This document shows, piece by piece, positions 58,801 to 64,000 of a stretch of DNA of 64,000 nt. This DNA comes from Allolobophora icterica. Lineage: Eukaryota; Annelida; Clitellata; Crassiclitellata; Lumbricidae. The stretch lies in assembly GCA_963556255.1 (NCBI GenBank), contig OY744608.1:7967023-8031022 (forward strand), in the 5' to 3' direction. The notes beneath the pieces are model-generated. The model was given only the letters and a program-made list of their open reading frames with translations. It made no database searches and was not told the DNA's origin. How positions within the stretch are numbered: position 1 is the stretch's first letter; every line of letters starts with the position of its first letter. A program made the translations under genes and the position numbers.

Positions 58801-59610
58801 ATTAATAAATAAATAAATCAATCAATCAACCAATCAGTCGAAATGACTTTCATGATCACCACTTGCACCAATTGATCACTAATTTCATATATGGCCTACT
58901 GATCACCAGTTTCACCAACTGATCACCGATTTAACAAGGAATGGTAATCATCCTCACGGATCAAAGGCCATACCACGGGGGTCATGTTTCACTCCATCTG
59001 AGTCTAGAGAACAGGCCCACGAGGGTGTTCAGTTTCGGCAGGGTACTTCCGGCCATGCATTCGTCGTAACCTCAGATAGCAGAGAACATGGCAGGCGTGC
59101 ATCACATATCACAGTATTATAAGTCATTTCTACTAATGAGAAATATATACATGGGATGTATTCCGGACAGGGCCTATATCCTCAAAATGTTCTAGACACG
59201 CCATTGGTACGTTTCGTATGTCTTCTGGAACAAGGCCAGACATCGTGCGTCATGAGAATGATGGATTGGGATGAATCACAGAACGGTCGATGGGTCGTGT
59301 CAACGATGGGTTGGGTCGTGGGTCGGATCAACCACTTGATAGGGTCGGGTTAGGTTTACGTAGAGTCCGACCAATCGATCATTCGATTCGGTCCGATAGG
59401 AGATCCACGGGTGACGACTAGGGTAGGGAGAGTAGAAAGCCCTGACGACCGCTGGGAGCGAAGAGGGCGTGTGACTCTACTCCACTGATTACGAACCACC
59501 TTAACAGTCACGACAGCCACCGTCACAGCCGTATTAACCACCTAATCATCACCATCACTACCACCATCATCACAACCAGCACATTTATCCATCTCATCAT
59601 CATGATCGTC
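58801..59610. other. Non-coding, no gene seen
   Basis: Small ATCA and TGATCACC repeats near 58790-58930; nothing else recognised. Confidence 0.4.
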
Positions 59611-59615
59611 GCCAT

Positions 59616-59897
59616 TATCTCCACCACCACCACCACCACCACCACCACCACCACCACCACCACCACCACCACCACCACCACCACCACCACCACCACCACC
59701 ACCACCACCACCACCACCACCACCACCACCACCACCACCACCACCACCACCACCACCACCACCACCACCACCACCACCACCACCACCACCACCACCACCA
59801 CCACCACCACCACCACCACCACCACCACCACCACCACCACCACCACCACCACCACCACCACCACCACCACCACCACCACCACCACCACCACCACCAC
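59616..59897. repeat. (CCA)n microsatellite, about 280 bp
   Basis: Practically perfect CCA array, flanked by CAT/CATC-rich sequence. Poly-Thr and poly-Val frames across it are artefacts. Confidence 0.99.
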
Positions 59898-59994
59898 TCT
59901 AATCACTTCCATAGTGCCAATACCAGTCAAGGCATTAGTCGATGTTCGCTATGAATCAAAATCGTTGAGCAATTGCCGGATGGAAAGTCAGTAA

Positions 59995-60160
59995 GAGAGT
60001 TCAAGAAGACTCGGAAAATCCAGCCTATGGAAGAAATGAGTCCAGGAAAAGATGAGTTTATAGTCGAGATCTGAAGGCCAGAACAGACTTAACAGAGCGA
60101 ACCTGCTCAGGAAGAGAGTTCCAGAGTCTAGGCAGACTAGGCCCTACGGTTAACGACAGA
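59995..60160. repeat. Dispersed repeat, GAGAGTTCCAGAGT type
   Basis: GAAGAGAGTTCCAGAGTCTAG resembles the block in the large gene's intron near 12905. Likely a LINE/SINE 3' fragment. Confidence 0.45.
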
Positions 60161-60212
60161 AAAGGCAGGACCTACCTAGGACTCGGAGAGGCGCTCTTTA
60201 AGTGCTCCGATT

Positions 60213-60360
60213 GAATGAATGAATGAATGAATGGGTGAATGAATGAATGAATGGGTGAATCAGTGGTGAATGAGTGAATGAATGAGCGAATGAATGAATC
60301 AGTGGTGAATGATTGAATGAATGATTGAATGAATGAGTGAATGAATGATTGAATATGAAA
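60213..60360. repeat. (GAAT)n microsatellite
   Basis: GAATGAATGAATG units with GGTGAATC variants repeated in longer blocks. Confidence 0.95.
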
Positions 60361-60542
60361 TAGCAGATGAGAACAGAATTCCTCATTTGGAATTCGAATC
60401 TTGGACACACCGGTGAGAGGCCAACTTCATACCCAGCAATTAACAAATTCGCAATCGTAATTGTAAGCTCGGAAATCTTATAAAGCGCTACTGAATAAAG
60501 TAAGAGCAGTTCACGAGCGCTGCGTCAAGTCACAGGGGGTTG

Positions 60543-60785
60543 TCAGATGATTTATTTATTTATTCCGGATATTTCTATAGCGCCTCTCGAAGTCTACTAC
60601 TACTCAGAGGCGCTCCCGACTACAGCATTTGATACTGTGCCGGAATTTTCACGCCGAAGCGCCACGAGCAATTGCGAGTGAAGGACTTGCCCAAGGTCCG
60701 TACGCAGCGGCTAGAGTGGGATTCGAACCTGCAACCCTCCGGTCACAAGGCGACGAACTTACCACTGAGCCACCACGCCCCAGAT
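60543..60785 (-). repeat. tRNA-derived SINE
   Basis: ATATTTCTATAGCGCCTCTC, GGCGCTCCCGAC, GCGAGTGAAGGACTTGCCCA and a reversed head (GGGATTCGAACCTGCAACCC, ACCACTGAGCCACCACGCCCC). The fullest copy of the family also seen at 14525, 45525 and 49985. Confidence 0.78.
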
Positions 60786-61495
60786 GATGCCAAGTGAAGA
60801 CAAAATCCGGTTGCCTGAAGAATAGAGCCGGTGAATGAGCTGGTCTCATTGACGCAGCTCTGTGTGGAGCTGAGAAATTTCATTGTAGCCTCAATGATAA
60901 TCCTCGGCGTCACCATCCGCGGGGACCTAAGAACATCATCACACTTCGAAGAGATATTAAGGACGTGTTCCAGCTCCATCCATGCTCTAAGGCTGCTGAG
61001 ACGACATGGCCTGCTAGAGGATGCACTACATGAGGTGACCAGGGCCACCACTGTGGCTCGCATGCTTTATGCCACTCCTGCCTGGTGGGATCTCACCACT
61101 GCGGCAGAGCGATCAAAATTTGAGAGATTCATTTATAAAATGAAGCGCATGAGCTTCTTACCCATGGAATTCCCCACCATGGAAGAGCTGGTGGCAGAGG
61201 CAGACGCCAGGTTACTACAGGCAGTGAGTAGGAACATGTACCATGTCCTTCGTGATCTCTTTCCACCGATGATTGTTCGAGGCTACAACCTACGGACGCG
61301 CCCACATAACTTCGAACTACCGAAGAAAGACAATCGAAACTTTATCCCGAGAGTACTTTATAGACGATACTCCCGAGCATTGCCCTATGTTGATCCGATT
61401 GAATGTTCATTTCCCTTTCTTTTCTTAATTTTGTTATTCCTGGTTGCGGTATGACAACCAGTTTACTCAATAAACGAATATACATACATACTTGA
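60786..61495 (+). mobile_element. 5'-truncated LINE 3' end
   Basis: A plus-strand LINE fragment directly follows the SINE. Its coding part (60831-61454) ends near TATGACAACC, and CAATAAACGAATATACATAC forms the 3' end. Confidence 0.82.
60831..61454 (+). pseudogene. C-terminal LINE polyprotein remnant (207 aa)
   Basis: End of a non-LTR retrotransposon polyprotein. LGVTIRGDLRTSSHFEEIL (thumb/connection region) is followed by RLLRRHGLLEDAL, LYATPAWWDLTTAAERSKFE, and the terminal GYNLRTRPHNFELPKKDNRN and FIPRVLYRR. The YNLR.R.H.FELP tail is characteristic of a LINE group common in marine animals. No catalytic FADD region remains and the first ATG is internal. The frame is intact, so the fragment is not very old. 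The last residues (FPFLFLILLFLVAV) are probably read into 3' sequence. Confidence 0.85.
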
Positions 61496-62367
61496 CATTA
61501 AATTACATTACAAACCAGTGAAACCACCCAAACTTGAGAATAACCACCCCGTGGAATCAGTTGTTTACTAAACAAGAAACGCTGTTAAAAGATTTGTGTT
61601 AAGTCAACTGCCGTGTTGCATCATTATTAGCGGATTTTTCGTCTATCAATGCCTACAACTACTCTTTTTGTGCTTGATATTAGGGCCTACGCAAATAGCC
61701 AGGTGGGCCTAAATGGAATGGTGCACTTGACAGAGAAATAACCCTAGCTCAACGGGGTGAGGACTGTCAACAAGTTTCTTCTTAAACGCTACTAAAGTTT
61801 ATTTAAACACTAATTTAATAATGCCTTTACTTTAATAACTTTACTTACCGATTATATTTGATGACTTTTGTACCTAAAGAAATTCGAACATCCAACTGTT
61901 GGCCGCAAACCAGTAAAACTGACCAATTTTCCGATGGCGTAAGCGCCACTTGGGATTCCCTAGCGTCACCTGGGGATTCGGGGATTCCCTTGGCAGATTT
62001 GGGTTTCGACGCGAGATTTCCAAACAAGACTACTATTACGCTGTACTACCATGCACGCCTTTTAGGCCTCAATAAGCTGACTAAGCACAGGCTTTAATGT
62101 CTTTTTAGTAGTATTTTTGTAGGCCTACTCAGACGCATTTTATTCTAGGCAGACTTTTCACACGTATCTACAGGCGCCTGCTGTCATTGAACATAACTTA
62201 TATGAGGCTCATTGAATAACACCTTTGTACAGGTAGGTAATAGGTCTACCTAGCAATAAGTTATGGCATGCCATTTTATTTGGCTGTAGCCTGTAGTCAG
62301 CAAATTCATTGAAAATTGCGACTTAATATTCACTATAGCAACATGTATGCTTGCGTAAGAAAAGCCT
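61496..62367. other. Non-coding, no gene seen
   Basis: AT-rich sequence with two TAGGCCTA palindromes. The frame at 61858-62097 has no recognisable domain. Confidence 0.4.
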
Positions 62368-62375
62368 GCACTTAT

Positions 62376-63225
62376 CAGTCTTGTTGTCCTCGAGACCAAG
62401 GTCTTGGTCTCGACTCTCTCGAGTGCACTCGAGTTCGTTTTTAAAAGTCTTTGTCTTGGTCTTGGTCTTGAGACCAAAAGTCTTGGTCTTGGTCTTGGTC
62501 TTGAGGTTCAAAGTCTTGGTCTTGGTTTCGCAAGACCAACACCAAGACTTTTGACAATATGAACAGTCATTTAACAAAATGCAAGAATTTTAAAAATTTA
62601 TCCAATAATTACTAATACAATTGCTTTAGTATTTACACGGTGTGAATGAGGCTTTTCTGTTGTTTTGGACATTTATTTTGACTGCCGGTTATTTACCATG
62701 AAATGATTTCAAAACAGACTCACATTTGTATACGTTTATATCCGGTACTTGAAAAGCTGCTCTGTGTGCCAGTGATTTCAGCATTGTAGAACGTATTTTT
62801 CACATGGCAGAATTTTTATGAGGTCACGTCTTGGTCAGAAAATTCTTAGCGAATTCGTTTAAAAAAAATGCAACAGGCATTTGGAATAACATTTCGCATG
62901 AAGGACTTTTGTAAATACGAATTCGGAATTCTCTGCAGTCTGCATTTGGAGCTGTTTTGTTTGAATAAATTAATAGATTCATGTTTTAATCAAAATAGCG
63001 AGTAGTCCGACTTGTCAATTTTTTTTAGTAAAGAATAGGCCTAGAAGTCTGGATGTGGTTGTGATTTTTTGGGTATTTTTCTTGGTTTTGGTCTTGAGTT
63101 TCAAAGTCTTGGTCTTGGTCTTGAGGTTCAAAGTCTTGGTCTTGGTCTTGAGGTTCAAAGTCTTGGTTTTGAGGTTTAAAGTCTTGGTCTTGGTCTTGAG
63201 GTTTAAGGCCTTGACAACAAGACTG
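62376..63225 (+). mobile_element. Element with CTTGGTCTTGAGG arrays, copy 2
   Basis: 850-bp element. Left end CAGTCTTGTTGTCCTCG; right end, reversed, CAGTCTTGTTGTCAAGG, a 13-bp perfect inverted repeat. Flanking octamers GCACTTAT (62368-62375) and GCACTAAT (63226-63233) match at 7 of 8 positions. Subterminal arrays of TCTTGGTCTTGAGGTTCAAA units border a core shared in reverse with 14881-15673. hAT-like by ends and duplication length, non-coding. Confidence 0.9.
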
Positions 63226-63233
63226 GCACTAAT

Positions 63234-63695
63234 CAGAACGCTCGAAATGATTGGTACAGAAACATTGGTTTCTCTAACTTCTCGGATTCCTTTGACTACT
63301 GCTAAACTTTAAATGACCATCGATTGATGCCTTTTAAGATAACGGCGCTATAGAAGTCATTAGCTTAGATCAAATAGATGGCGCCACCTGGTTATTAATG
63401 CGACAATAATAACAGTTAATCACAAATGCTGGGGTAAAGGTCTAAAAATCGAGACAGTTATGAGCGACGATTCCGGAGGGTCGAGAGGGACAAGACCCCC
63501 CACCTTTAAGAGTGTTGGGACACTGCATACAGTAGTCCCCATAAATTTCGACGAAACACCAAAAATCGACGACAATTTTCACGCGCGAACAATTTTGTTT
63601 ACCTCTTTTTTGACCAGATCAGTTCAAAAGTGTCCCCCACTTGTCAAACAAGATCGCCGCCTGTGGGGACAGTTCTTAGCAAATGCTTCGTAATC
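63234..63695. other. Non-coding, possible MITE remnant
   Basis: 63465-63670 (GGGTCGAGAGGGACAAGACC, CCCCCCACCTTT, GTGTCCCCCACTTG) resembles G/C-run-ended elements here, but no termini were confirmed. Confidence 0.4.
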
Positions 63696-63699
63696 GTAA

Positions 63700-63800
63700 T
63701 CGTAATAAATTTCTACCCTGGTGGGGATTTGAACCCTCCGACCTATCGGTTGACAGTCCAGAACGCTAACCACTATTGACTATACCGCGCCCCCCTACAA
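63700..63800 (-). repeat. SINE head, minus strand
   Basis: CTACCCTGGTGGGGATTTGA, CGACCTATCGGTTGACAGTC and CGCTAACCACTATTGACTAT are a reversed tRNA-like head of the 42118-42400 family. Confidence 0.7.
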
Positions 63801-64000
63801 ATTCACTGCAGAATGAGCGGGGTCAAGCCCACATGGTCGCAACAGAAAAACATCGTTAAACATTGGAAAAATAAATAACATGTACATTTATAACTACACA
63901 GGTAAACACATACAGGCCTACACACGAACTAGGTCAAGTCCTAAGCATGAATTGCTTCACATAACAACAGCGACTGTGACATCGTCATGAATGCGTGACC

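Overview
The window looks like a piece of a metazoan nuclear genome, probably a marine invertebrate. Genes are split by GT-AG introns, single exons sit in long AT-rich non-coding DNA, tRNA-derived SINEs and 5'-truncated LINEs are common, microsatellites are very long, and two tRNA-Thr(AGT) genes have eukaryotic form. A Ty3-type LTR element with the Gmr1 gene order (integrase before reverse transcriptase) was first described from deuterostomes, which hints at, but does not prove, a deuterostome host. No operons or bacterial features are present.

Only two host protein genes can be supported, both on the minus strand. One (8190-13312) is a large, apparently disordered protein of at least 1510 residues in two phase-compatible exons; I do not recognise its family. 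The other (47247-51504) is a four-coding-exon TNF-superfamily ligand of 361 residues with a type II membrane anchor, a furin-type site and a C-terminal TNF homology domain. All splice phases close. A further possible exon lies at 42533-42811.

Layout. 1-4900: a cluster of hAT-type elements (two nested MITEs, two more MITEs and one full-length element with an intact transposase). 4900-6000: TG arrays with a 534-bp tandem duplication. 8190-13312: the large gene. 14500-20000: SINE, an 0.8-kb element built of CTTGGTCTTGAGGTT-like repeats, and a 5'-truncated LINE with an open reverse-transcriptase frame. 21300-26040: a segmental duplication carrying both tRNA-Thr genes, interrupted by two inverted copies of an unassigned element with GGACAAAAGCCCCCC arrays, and by a small MITE whose empty site is preserved in the other copy. 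26997-32651: a young LTR retrotransposon with identical-looking LTRs and a pol frame lacking the reverse-transcriptase palm. 33000-46000: mostly microsatellites, LINE and SINE debris, and a 2.5-kb polypurine region. 47247-51523: the TNF gene with a LINE fragment and minisatellite in its introns. 52650-58800: a second tandem duplication, with a LINE plus nested MITE in one copy and a different MITE in the other. 58800-64000: CCA and GAAT repeats, a LINE 3' end, a second copy of the CTTGGTCTTGAGG element, and a SINE head.

The main interest is mobile-element biology. Many insertions here can be read to the base from target-site duplications, and several are confirmed by empty sites inside the same window. 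All calls are from reading the sequence; no search or alignment program was run.
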